DNA of 38,625 bases from a bacterium (GTDB lineage: Bacteria; SZUA-182; SZUA-191; JAJRXT01). The position numbers were made by a program, and so were the translations under genes. This document shows, one piece after another, positions 25,225 to 33,881 of this stretch; position 1 is the stretch's first letter; each line of letters starts with the position of its first letter. Where the stretch lies: positions 1-38,625 of the forward strand of contig JAJRXT010000067.1 of the NCBI GenBank assembly GCA_024276125.1, written 5' to 3'. Below the pieces are notes generated by a model, which saw only the letters and a program-made list of their open reading frames with translations, did no database searches and was not told where the DNA came from.

Positions 25225-27789
25225 TTAGTAAGGCATAATAGCGCTGCCTATACCATCTTGTGTATAATATTGTTTTTTAGTATTACGCCGCATACGCAGT
25301 ACCTCGTCAACAGCCGGACCGTATACATAGCTTGCCAATCCTTCGCCGCCTAAATTTTGTTCCATGATCATGCGTATACCGTCGTAGATATATTTTTTGC
25401 TGCCCTTGGGGTCTTCCTTTATAATGATTCTGCCCAGAGGATCATAATAATAATAATTTATCTCACTTAAGTCTTTTTCTACTTTTATCAACCGGTTTTC
25501 ATAGTCATAGGCAAAGTAGGCGGTTCCTTTTTGATCTATTTTACTTATTATATTGCCATTGGCGTCATATTCATATTGTTCCTCTTTTTGACGCTTATCA
25601 GCTTTATAATAGGCGCCCTCCCCTATTCTAACCTCCCCTCCCGCTGCAATCCGATTAAATAAATTAATGTTTACAGCCGGCAATTTTATCAATTCGACTA
25701 TCGGATTATATACATAATCATCAAAATCAACCATAGCGCTGGAGCTAAACAGGCGCTCGTGATATGGATTCTGCGTATTGTAAATTGAATCTATGGGTTT
25801 GCTTACTTTTTGATAGATTAGATTTAAAACATCTCCCTTATTGTATGTAAATGGACTGTCCACCTGTTTTAGTATTCTTTTGCTTAATCTGCGTCCGGTT
25901 TTATCATAGCTGTATTTCTCCAGCTCCCCTTGCCCGTCGTCTTTAATAGCCATCAGTCGGTTAGCCTTGTCATATTGATAGGCTACGACATAGCCGTCGG
26001 GATAAGTCATTGCTATACGATTACCAGCCGGATCGTATTTATATAAAATATTATACGATTCACTCTCCGGGCTAAAATAAGACGCCCCTATAATACGATT
26101 TAAGCGATCATAATCAAACTTGATTTTAATTGTTTTGTTGACCGCTTCTATCAGATTGCCGCGCCTGTCATATAAAAAACTTGTGGTAGTATTATTGGGA
26201 TATTTCTTTTTAATAAGCCGGCCTTGCGAGTTGTATTCAAAGTGTATTTTGCGTCCCTTACGGTCTGTTTTTTCGATCAATTCACCGGCGGCATTATAGA
26301 CAAATTTCTCAGCCAGCTTATTCGGATATAATACTTCGCCTAAATTACCGTCTTTATCATATGAAAAACGTAATACATTACCTTTGGTATCTGTAAAGCT
26401 TTTTACCTGATTATATTTATCTTCATAACTAATTAAAATAATTTCATTAGACGCTTCCACCACTCTGGTTATGTTGCCTCTTTTGTCATAGCTTAATTTT
26501 AAGCTGAGTTTATTATTTTTGGTAATTTTAGCTAAATTTTGCTTATCATTATATATATAATCAAGCTTATTATTATATGCGTCTTTTATTTGGGTAATCA
26601 TACCAAAGTTATTATAGTGCAGGAAAAATCGCTCATCTGCGGCATTGGTAAGGATAATCTGCGGTTTTTCTTTATGATAGGTTAAGGAAAGACGGTTTTC
26701 AGCCTCGTCATTATATACGGCAATAAGCCGGCCTTGTTCGTCATAATCAAAAAACTTATGGGTTTTATTGGGGAAAGAGATAGTCTTAAGGCGATTTTGG
26801 GCGTCATAATCATATTTAGTTTTATATCCCATGGGATCGGTTACGGATACAAGCCGTCCTTTTGCATCGTATCTATATGAAACCTTACGCCAAAATGAGT
26901 TTTTAATAGATGATATCTTGTTTGACCAGTTATAATTAAAGGATATTTTGCCTCCCGAGGGATTTTCAATTGTACGCAGCAGTCCCTTATCATCATACTC
27001 TAAAGTGGTCTGGTTATTATTTTTAGTAATGATTTTAGCTAATTTACCTGATTTATTAAAATAATATACCGTACCGTATTTATCTTTTAGAATAAAATTA
27101 CCGTTTTGTAATTTAGATAATTTTCTATAATCCCCGGAAGCTGATATATATGAATTATCAAAATGGGGTTTAAAAAGATATTGCTTAGCATCAGCATCAA
27201 AAAGCGCTATTAAACCGCCCGGTCTCTTTTTTATAAATATATTGTAAGAATGGCTCCAGCCATATCCTAGACTGCCATTATAAACAGAGCCCAAGCGATA
27301 AATTCGCTTAATAAGTGTATCAACGCCAATTGAGGGCTGGCTTATATCTGATACATTCACCAAATCACGTCTTACGGGCGGCGGGGTTAAAATGCTTATA
27401 TTATTTTTAAATAAACTGCCTGCCGAAATGCTTATCCATTCATTATCGTATAATTTTATACTTATGCGATAATCAGAATCAGGTGCAAGCCCGCGGGTAT
27501 CCCAATAATAAAACCAATAATTATTATCGGGTGATTTTTCCAGCTTCTTAGCGCTTAAATTATAGTTTACACTAGAACAGCTAATAGATATCCAGCCGCC
27601 GCCGGCCTGTAGGCCTGCTCTGCTTTCAAATACATAGATACCTATTATATCTCCTGATTCATATAGTTGATTGTTTTGCGTTGATAAATTTTGCAGGGTT
27701 ATACTAGGAGTTTTACAAAAAGCAGGCTTTAGGTACAGCAGAAATTGAAAAAATAATAAGGCAGATAAAAGGACTACAGTCTTTTTCAT
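25225..27789 (-). CDS. Exported RHS/YD-repeat protein, truncated before its C-terminal tip
   Basis: An 854-residue protein with a signal peptide (about 1-26), an N-terminal beta-rich part and a DUF6531-like start (SLGYGWSHSYNIFI, about residues 178-191). It then carries some 20 YD repeats (YDAKGRLVSVTDPMGYKTKY, YDAQNRLKTI, YDRRGNLIEA and similar) from about residue 240 to 830. RHS proteins form a hollow shell around a variable C-terminal toxin or ligand. Here the chain stops at YYTQDGIGSAIMPY, where others continue into the final core motif and the variable tip. The stop abuts half a family F repeat, which points to truncation by insertion or deletion. A good ribosome site (TAGGAGGG) precedes the ATG. 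No immunity gene is seen. Confidence 0.85.
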   Translation of the reverse strand: MKKTVVLLSALLFFQFLLYLKPAFCKTPSITLQNLSTQNNQLYESGDIIGIYVFESRAGLQAGGGWISISCSSVNYNLSAKKLEKSPDNNYWFYYWDTRGLAPDSDYRISIKLYDNEWISISAGSLFKNNISILTPPPVRRDLVNVSDISQPSIGVDTLIKRIYRLGSVYNGSLGYGWSHSYNIFIKKRPGGLIALFDADAKQYLFKPHFDNSYISASGDYRKLSKLQNGNFILKDKYGTVYYFNKSGKLAKIITKNNNQTTLEYDDKGLLRTIENPSGGKISFNYNWSNKISSIKNSFWRKVSYRYDAKGRLVSVTDPMGYKTKYDYDAQNRLKTISFPNKTHKFFDYDEQGRLIAVYNDEAENRLSLTYHKEKPQIILTNAADERFFLHYNNFGMITQIKDAYNNKLDYIYNDKQNLAKITKNNKLSLKLSYDKRGNITRVVEASNEIILISYEDKYNQVKSFTDTKGNVLRFSYDKDGNLGEVLYPNKLAEKFVYNAAGELIEKTDRKGRKIHFEYNSQGRLIKKKYPNNTTTSFLYDRRGNLIEAVNKTIKIKFDYDRLNRIIGASYFSPESESYNILYKYDPAGNRIAMTYPDGYVVAYQYDKANRLMAIKDDGQGELEKYSYDKTGRRLSKRILKQVDSPFTYNKGDVLNLIYQKVSKPIDSIYNTQNPYHERLFSSSAMVDFDDYVYNPIVELIKLPAVNINLFNRIAAGGEVRIGEGAYYKADKRQKEEQYEYDANGNIISKIDQKGTAYFAYDYENRLIKVEKDLSEINYYYYDPLGRIIIKEDPKGSKKYIYDGIRMIMEQNLGGEGLASYVYGPAVDEVLRMRRNTKKQYYTQDGIGSAIMPY

Positions 27790-27975
27790 AATTCTAACCC
27801 TCCTAACCCTATCCTTGTCAACATCTTATCACAGGTTAATATATTTTACAAGTAACAGCAATAGTCGTCACTGGCTATATGCTACGCCTCGCTTAAGTAT
27901 AAAAAAATCATAAGGGATAATATTTTTTTCAAATGCCTTTCGTATGTTGTATATTTCTATAATAGGTTTTAATCA

Positions 27976-28147
27976 TGTCATTCTTAAATGAAGCGAAGCG
28001 TAGTGAAGAATCTGCTCCCGTATGCGAGTAGATTTTTCGTCCTTACGGACTTAAGAATGACAAATATAAATAACCTGATGTTTCGGTATATCCCATGCCG
28101 AAACTATTGCTCACTGCCGGGTCTTTCGGGGTGAGACGCCCCGAAAG
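27976..28147. repeat. Family B core followed by a family C pair
   Basis: 27976-28062 is a family B core in the variant with CTTAAATGAAGCGAAGCG. 28080-28104 and 28122-28147 are two family C palindromes separated by TATTGCTCACTGCCGG, the same arrangement as near 8.4 kb in the opposite orientation. Confidence 0.6.
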
Positions 28148-28171
28148 ATAATTTTTTTTCAAATTCTTTTC

Positions 28172-28199
28172 TTGACTTTAATCAAAGAATATATAGATT
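28172..28199 (+). promoter_or_regulatory. Possible promoter for the siroheme protein gene
   Basis: TTGACT (28172-28177), a 16-base spacer and TAGATT (28194-28199), about 95 bases before the ATG at 28293. Confidence 0.4.
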
Positions 28200-28292
28200 A
28201 TATCTGGTATGCTTAAAAAACAATAAAGAGCATCTAAAGGCAAATTATTTTATCAAATTGAATTTTCACAAACAACAAGGAGAAATTATTTT

Positions 28293-28961
28293 ATGCTGGA
28301 GAAAAAAACTGATTTATTAGACAAAGGCGCAATTTTGCAAAAAGATTATAATACATATGCCATAGCCCCGCATTTACCCGGCGGGCTTTGTACTCCGCAA
28401 ATATTGCGGAAAATTGCAGATGTTGCAGAAAAATATAATGCTCAGGCATTAAAATGTACATCCGCTCAAAGAATCGCTATTGTAGGATTAAAGGAAGAAG
28501 ACTTAGATAAGGTTTGGGCTGATATTGAAATGAAACCGGCGGCGGCCATTGGACTTTGCGTGCGCAGTATAAAATTCTGTCCTGGAACTACATTTTGCAA
28601 AAGAGGCAAAACAGACGCCGTTACCATTGGAATGAAGCTTGACGATAAATATCATGGTATGCCGCTGCCCTCAAAATTTAAGATCGGGGTGTCCGGCTGC
28701 GCAAACTGCTGCGCGGAATCATGGGTTAAGGACCTGGGATTAATCGGTACATCTAAGGGCTGGAAAATAGTTGTCGGCGGAAATGCCGGCGCATCCCCTC
28801 AGATTGCCGAACTGCTATGCGACGGCTTAGATGATCAGCAGGTTTTGGATGTGGTGGATAAAATCATTTCCTATTATAAACAACATGATAAAAAGCAACG
28901 ATTAGGCCGCTTTATATCCAAAATCGGGATAGAAAATCTAAAAAAAGATATTGGAATATAA
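28293..28961 (+). CDS. Small single-unit sulfite/nitrite reductase-like siroheme-[4Fe-4S] protein
   Basis: A 222-residue protein equal to one repeat of the sulfite/nitrite reductase fold. It has the ferredoxin-like half (LPGGLCTPQILRKIADVAEK) and the siroheme/[4Fe-4S] cysteines in the pattern KFCPGTTFCKRG (Cx5C) and SGCANCCAES (Cx3C). Large sulfite reductases have two such units, while small single-unit forms occur in anaerobes and methanogens, with roles that are often unproven. There is no separate ferredoxin or flavin domain and no reductase partner beside it, so the electron donor is unknown. GGAG lies at good spacing before the ATG. The extra Cys in the second motif is unusual. Confidence 0.82.
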   Translation: MLEKKTDLLDKGAILQKDYNTYAIAPHLPGGLCTPQILRKIADVAEKYNAQALKCTSAQRIAIVGLKEEDLDKVWADIEMKPAAAIGLCVRSIKFCPGTTFCKRGKTDAVTIGMKLDDKYHGMPLPSKFKIGVSGCANCCAESWVKDLGLIGTSKGWKIVVGGNAGASPQIAELLCDGLDDQQVLDVVDKIISYYKQHDKKQRLGRFISKIGIENLKKDIGI

Positions 28962-28980
28962 ATATTTAAGGCAAATTTAT

Positions 28981-29219
28981 GTTTCGGGGTGTCTCACCCC
29001 GAAGCATAAAAACCCGCCTAACGCTAAGCCTATGTTTCGGGGTGAGACACCCCGAAACATAGGAAACATAGGCGACACCCCGAAACATATTGAATTAAAG
29101 GCTTTCCGCTTCCTGTCATTCTGAAGCAAAGCGAAGAATCTGCCTACATATGCGAGTAAGATTCTTCGGCCTTCGGCCTCAGAATGACAGGTTCAAGGAC
29201 AAACCCGACTGCCATTAAA
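28981..29219. repeat. Family C pair, partial third unit, and a family B element reaching the glnA stop
   Basis: Family C palindromes at 28981-29005 and 29034-29060, a partial unit at 29072-29088, and a family B core at 29112-29191. The family B outer end ACTGCCATTAA (about 29208-29218) overlaps the minus-strand glnA stop codon. Confidence 0.6.
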
Positions 29220-30645
29220 TATCAAAATACAGATAAAATTCATATGGATGCGGTCTTAATGTCAGCTCGTTAATCTCTTTTTCACGTTTGTAGGCAAGCC
29301 ACACATCAATCACATCAGGTGTAAATACATCGCCTTTTAACAAATAATCATGATCCGCTTCCAAGGCGTTAAGCGCTTCTTCCAATGAACCGGGTATGGT
29401 GGGAATATGTCTGCCCTCTTTAGCGGAAAGCTCATAAATATCCTTATCCATAGGCTCGCCCGGGTCTATTTTGTTCTGAATACCGTCTAATCCTGCCATC
29501 AGCATAGCAGCAAAAGCCAAATAACCGTTAGCAGAGGCATCCGGCGGTCTGAATTCAACTCGTTTGCTTTTGGGACTGTCGGTATATACCGGAATACGTA
29601 TTGCCGCGCTGCGATTTCTCTGCGAATAGGCCAGATTTACCGGAGCCTCATAACCGGGCACTAAACGCTTATATGAATTGGTGGTAGGCGCGCAAAATGC
29701 CATTAAGCTGTTGGCATGCTTTAAAAGTCCGCCGATATAATATTTAGCGGTTTGAGAAATCAAGGCATAACCGGCCGGATCGTAGAATATATTTTTACCG
29801 TCTTTCCATAAAGACTGATGAGTGTGCATACCGGAGCCATTATCTTGGAAAATCGGCTTGGGCATGAAGGTTACCACTTTATTGTGCTTGCGGGCGATAT
29901 TTTTTATAATATATTTATACAGCAGCATTCTATCGCCGATGAGAGTTAAGGTGTCAAACTTCATATCAATCTCAGCCTGCCCGCCGGTAGCCACTTCGTG
30001 GTGATGCACTTCAATAGGAATACCGGCTTTAATTAATGCCAGCATCATCTCGCTTCGCAAATCCTGATGTGAATCATGCGGAGGTACCGGAAAATAACCT
30101 TCTTTCTGACGCGGTTTATAGCCTAAATTGGGGTTTTCACTGCGTCCGGTGTTCCATTCGCCCTCCACGGAATCCACAAAATAATAACCGCTGTTTTCGG
30201 TCTGATCAAAACGAACATCGTCAAAAATAAAAAATTACGCCTCAGGCCCCCAAAAACTGGTATCGGCAATACCTGTAGACTTCAAGTATTTTTCAGCCTT
30301 TTTGGCTACATAACGGGGATCGCGGCTGTAGGCCTTTTTGGTTATAGGGTCGTAGATATCGCAGATAATACTTAGCGTAGGAACCTTGCAGATAGGATCA
30401 ATAATAGCGGTTGACGGGTCTGGTATTAAAATCATATCGGATTCTTGAATTTTTTGGAATCCGCGGATACTGGAGCCGTCAAAACCGATTCCTTCCACCC
30501 AAATACTCTTGGTTAAATCATCTAAATCCGTAAGCTCTGATGACGGTATAGTAAAATGCTGCCATAATCCGGGTAGATCATTAAACTTTATATCTACCAG
30601 CTCTATTTTGTTTTCCTTGCAAAATTTAATTACATCTTGCGGCAT
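29215..30645 (-). pseudogene. glnA: Glutamine synthetase type I, interrupted by an in-frame TAA
   Basis: Makes glutamine from glutamate, ammonia and ATP; normally an essential cytosolic dodecamer. The first part (30645-30238) reads VDIKFNDLPGLWQHFTIP, GIGFDGSSIRGF and ends FWGPEA. The TAA at 30235-30237 stands exactly where GSI has Glu of GPEAEFF. The same frame then continues [18 protein letters not shown] and, from the next ATG at 30177, [17 protein letters not shown]. Later motifs are intact: the ATP/metal-site [17 protein letters not shown], the [14 protein letters not shown] loop, SAAIRIPVY and [11 protein letters not shown]. Length (~476 codons) is normal. A GAA-to-TAA change explains the lesion. 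AAGGAGGAAG precedes the start. Either the gene is dead, the stop is read through, or the base is an error. Confidence 0.87.
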
Positions 30646-30682
30646 AAAATACTTCCTCCTTGGTTTATTATCATTTTTTTAG

Positions 30683-30691
30683 ATCATAGCA
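30683..30691 (-). promoter_or_regulatory. Possible extended -10 promoter for glnA
   Basis: Minus strand TGCTATGAT, an extended -10 with TATGAT at 30683-30688, about 40 bases before the ATG. No good -35. A sigma54 site was considered but its spacing is one base short. Confidence 0.35.
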
Positions 30692-30943
30692 AATCCGGGC
30701 AATATCTTCTTGCTATGTATCCTTACGCTGACCGAAAACCATCCGGCCATATTTAACCCATTCATAGGGTAAAGCTCTTATTATTTAGCGAAGACCTTGC
30801 TAGGGAACCTTGAATATGCTTGTATTTAAGTACTGCATTATATAGACAGAAGATTTCTTAACTATTTCCAAAATGTTAAATCTGTGTAAAATAATTCGGC
30901 GCTAAAATTACTTACTCATCATTATGCAAAAAAATCATACTGT

Positions 30944-31172
30944 TGTAGGGTGGATTAAGGGATCTTATATTACAGATATACTTTTATACTTTATAAATTA
31001 AAATCACCAAATTACAAAAAAGATTACCCCGAATTCACCACCATTGCTCACCGCTAGGTGTGGGGGATCCGCAACTATCAGAAAATGTAACTCAACATAT
31101 TTTTTTTAGGCTCATTTACAATATCAGCTTGTTCCACCCTACATTTAAAAAAACGAGCTTTGGGTAACATTA
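30944..31172. repeat. Family A MITE-like repeat, complete copy
   Basis: TGTAGGGTGG (30944) to CCACCCTACA (about 31143), with internal CCCCGAATTCACCACC and GGATCCGCAACTATCAG. The flank GAGCTTTGGGTAACAT matches the outer flank of the copy at 17.7 kb. Confidence 0.65.
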
Positions 31173-31221
31173 GCTATTATATTCAACAAGGTTATAAATT
31201 GTGAATTTGCAATAGTTTTTT

Positions 31222-31300
31222 TACCACAAAGAGCACAAAGGGTTTAACAAAAGGGTTTAACAAATTGTTTTATTATTTCTTTGTGTCCTTTATGCTCCCA
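31222..31300. repeat. CACAAAG inverted repeat with a 13-bp tandem repeat
   Basis: ACCACAAAGAGCACAAAGG (31223-31241) is roughly complementary to TTTGTGTCCTTTATGCTC (about 31280-31297). Two tandem copies of AGGGTTTAACAAA lie inside. No gene is seen in the rest of 30692-31515. Confidence 0.5.
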
Positions 31301-31364
31301 TTAATTTTTAAAAATTTGAAAATCATTATTTATAAGCTGATTGAGTATAGAAAGCTTTTTTAAG

Positions 31365-31393
31365 TTGACATCTTGCTGTTGTATTTATATGAT
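31365..31393 (+). promoter_or_regulatory. Strong predicted promoter for the aconitase gene
   Basis: TTGACA (31365-31370), 17-base spacer, TATGAT (31388-31393). The leader of about 115 bases contains a hairpin GCGGGGTTTTTAAAACCCGT (31429-31448). Confidence 0.6.
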
Positions 31394-31515
31394 TATTTAA
31401 CCATAAAAAAACATTCTTAGAGTAATTTGCGGGGTTTTTAAAACCCGTTAACAAGCGTTTTTATATCATAATATAAAATAAGCAAAAAAAGCAACCAAGA
31501 ATTGGAGGATATAAA

Positions 31516-33441
31516 TTGGGATATAATTTAGTAGAAAAAATATTAAAAAAACATTTACTGTCAGGCAAATTGAAAGCCGGCGAAAGAATAAAACTGGCGA
31601 TTGATCAGGCGCTTACTCAGGATGCCACCGGTACTATGGCCTATTTGCAATTCGAGGCCATAGGCATACCGCAGATAAAAATACCATTGGCCGTATCTTA
31701 TATTGATCATAATATTATACAAAGCGACCATCGCAATCCTGATGATCACCGCTACTTACAGACTGCGGCAGCCAAATACGGGGCATATTTTTCTCCCGCT
31801 GGAAACGGTATTTGCCATCAACTACACTTAGAGCGATTCGCAGCGCCTGGCGGAATATTACTGGGCTCCGACAGCCATACTCCTACTGCCGGAGGCATGG
31901 GGATGATTGCAATGGGCGCCGGCGGGCTGGATATTGCCGCCGTTATGGGAGGCGAGGCATATGAGCTTACTATGCCTAAAGTAAGGTTAGTGCGGCTATA
32001 CGGCAAATTAAACCGCCCATGGGTAACTGCTATGGACATAATCTTGGAATTATTACGCAGATTAAGCGTAAAAGGCGGAGTAGGCTGGGTTATTGAATAC
32101 GGAGGCCCCGGAGTAGCTACTCTAAGCGTAAGCGAGCGGGCGACTATAACTAATATGGGCGCTGAACTTGGGGCTACCTGTTCCGTATTCCCCAGCGATA
32201 AGCACACCAGGCATTATTTGATTGCCCAAAACAGGGAAAACGACTGGACGGAATTGCAAGCCGATTATAATGCGGATTATGATGATATAATAGAAGTCGA
32301 TCTAGGGCAGATTGAACCGCTTATTGCCCAACCGCACAGCCCTGATAAGGTGGTAGCGATTAAAAGTTTATCAGGTACTAAAGTAGATCAGGTATGCGTA
32401 GGCAGCTGCACCAATTCTTCCTATAGAACTTTAAAATCCGTAGCGGAAATATTAAAAAACCGCACAATAGCTCCAAACGTCAGTATGACCATTAATCCGG
32501 GTTCAAAGCAGGTATATGAGATGCTGGCGCGCGAAGGCGATCTGCAAACCATAATAGCTTCAGGCGTACGTCTGCTGGAGGCGGCCTGCGGCCCTTGTAT
32601 CGGTATGGGGCAGGCTCCGGCAACCGGCTCTGTATCCGTGCGCTCGTTTAATCGCAATTTTCACGGACGCTGCGGTAATAAGGCGGCTTCCGTTTATTTA
32701 TGCAATCCTCTGGCGGCTGCTTTGTTTGCTCTAACCTGAGAGATGGTTGCCCCCTTAGACAGCGATATTAATATAAATACAGTAGACGAACCGCATACTT
32801 TCTTGATAAGGGATAACCGCCTCTTACCGCCTGCTGATAATCCGCAGGAAATAGAGGTGATAAAAGGACCCAATATAAAAGACGTTCCGGTTAAAGCGCC
32901 CTTAGAAAATAATATAGAATGTAATGTATTAATAAAATTGGGGGATGGTATAAGTACGGATGATATTATGCCGGCCGGCTCCAAAGTATTGCCCTTGCGC
33001 TCTAATATACCGGCTATATCCGAATATGTTTTTTACAATCTGGATTCCGATTTTGCAGCCAGAGCCAAAGAACAGGGCGGCGGTATTATCGTAGGGGGCG
33101 AGAATTACGGGCAGGGATCATCCAGAGAACATGCGGCGCTTGCCCCTATGTATTTGGGAATAAAGGCGGTAATTGCCAAATCATTTGCGCGTATACATCG
33201 GAATAATCTGATAAATTACGGTATAATACCGCTGGTGTTTTCAGATATTAAAAACTATGAAAACATGGAACCCTCAGATAGACTTAAACTTGGCAATCTA
33301 ATTACCGGCATCAAAGAAAAAGATACGCTTGTTTTATATAATGAAACAAAAAACATTGATATAGTATTAAAAACAAACCTAAACCGGCGGGAGCGGGATT
33401 TGATTATAGCAGGCGGACTGCTGGCATATATTAGCAGGTAA
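31516..33441 (+). pseudogene. Aconitate hydratase (~640-residue type), interrupted by an in-frame TGA
   Basis: Isomerises citrate to isocitrate through a [4Fe-4S] cluster. Upstream part: ATGTMAYLQFEAIGI, LGSDSHTPTAGGMGM, the cluster cysteines in VGSCTNSS and CGPCIGMGQAP, and FNRNFHGRCGNK. The TGA at 32737-32739 follows ALFALT, at the position where aconitases have Gly of ALTG. The same frame continues EMVAP and then the swivel domain (LIKLGDGISTDDIMPAG, GGENYGQGSSREHAALAPMY) to 33441. The two parts make ~641 residues, normal for the monomeric AcnA-like form found in many anaerobes. A GGA-to-TGA change would explain the break. Two-subunit enzymes of this superfamily exist, so the halves might still act together. 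The start is TTG with GGAGG upstream. A homoaconitase role is possible. Confidence 0.83.
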
Positions 33442-33505
33442 TTCTCGGTAAATAAATAAAACAGTACAACTGTAGGACTACCTAGTAGATGCCGACCTTT
33501 AGGTC

Positions 33506-33717
33506 CAATGCCGTTAAGTTAAGCTTTATACTATAATGAAAACTTTTCTTAGCCTGTCATTCTTCAGCCTTCGGCCGAAGAATCTGCTCGCATATGTGTA
33601 CAGATTCTTCACTTCGTTTCGTTTCGTTTCGTTTAAGAATGACAATTTCCTTAACTAAAATGGCATTGACCTTTAGGTCTGCCCATGGGGCGGGTTTAAA
33701 AACCCGCTGCTACAAAG
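33506..33717. repeat. Family B element with a TTTCG run, then a GGGTTTTTAAACCC palindrome
   Basis: CAATGCCGTTAAGTTAAG (33506) and CTTAACTAAAATGGCATTG (about 33650-33668) are the ends. Inside, 33612-33635 is a TTTCG pentamer repeated about four times, absent from the other copies. 33686-33717 is a family H palindrome (GGGGCGGGTTTAAAAACCCG). The rest of the 33442-33881 gap is empty. Confidence 0.6.
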
Positions 33718-33881
33718 GGATAAAATGGATTTTCCATACAATTAAAATATATACATTCTTGTCTCCGGTTTCGATTTGTTGCGATCGGAGAACAAGGTCT
33801 TATAAATCAGCCACTTACCCATAAAACAAAATTCTACGCCACCAGAATCCATAAAAAGCCGTTTTATTTACTGATAAATTC

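Noticed and set aside
30660-30720. Sigma54 promoter for glnA
   Set aside because: TTGCCCGGATTTGCT resembles the -24/-12 pattern but is one base short between the two elements.
32737-32739. UGA reassigned to glycine, as in SR1 and Gracilibacteria
   Set aside because: The aconitase TGA does sit at a Gly position, but the serB TGA does not clearly do so, TAA and TAG also interrupt genes, and mqnE ends normally at TGA.
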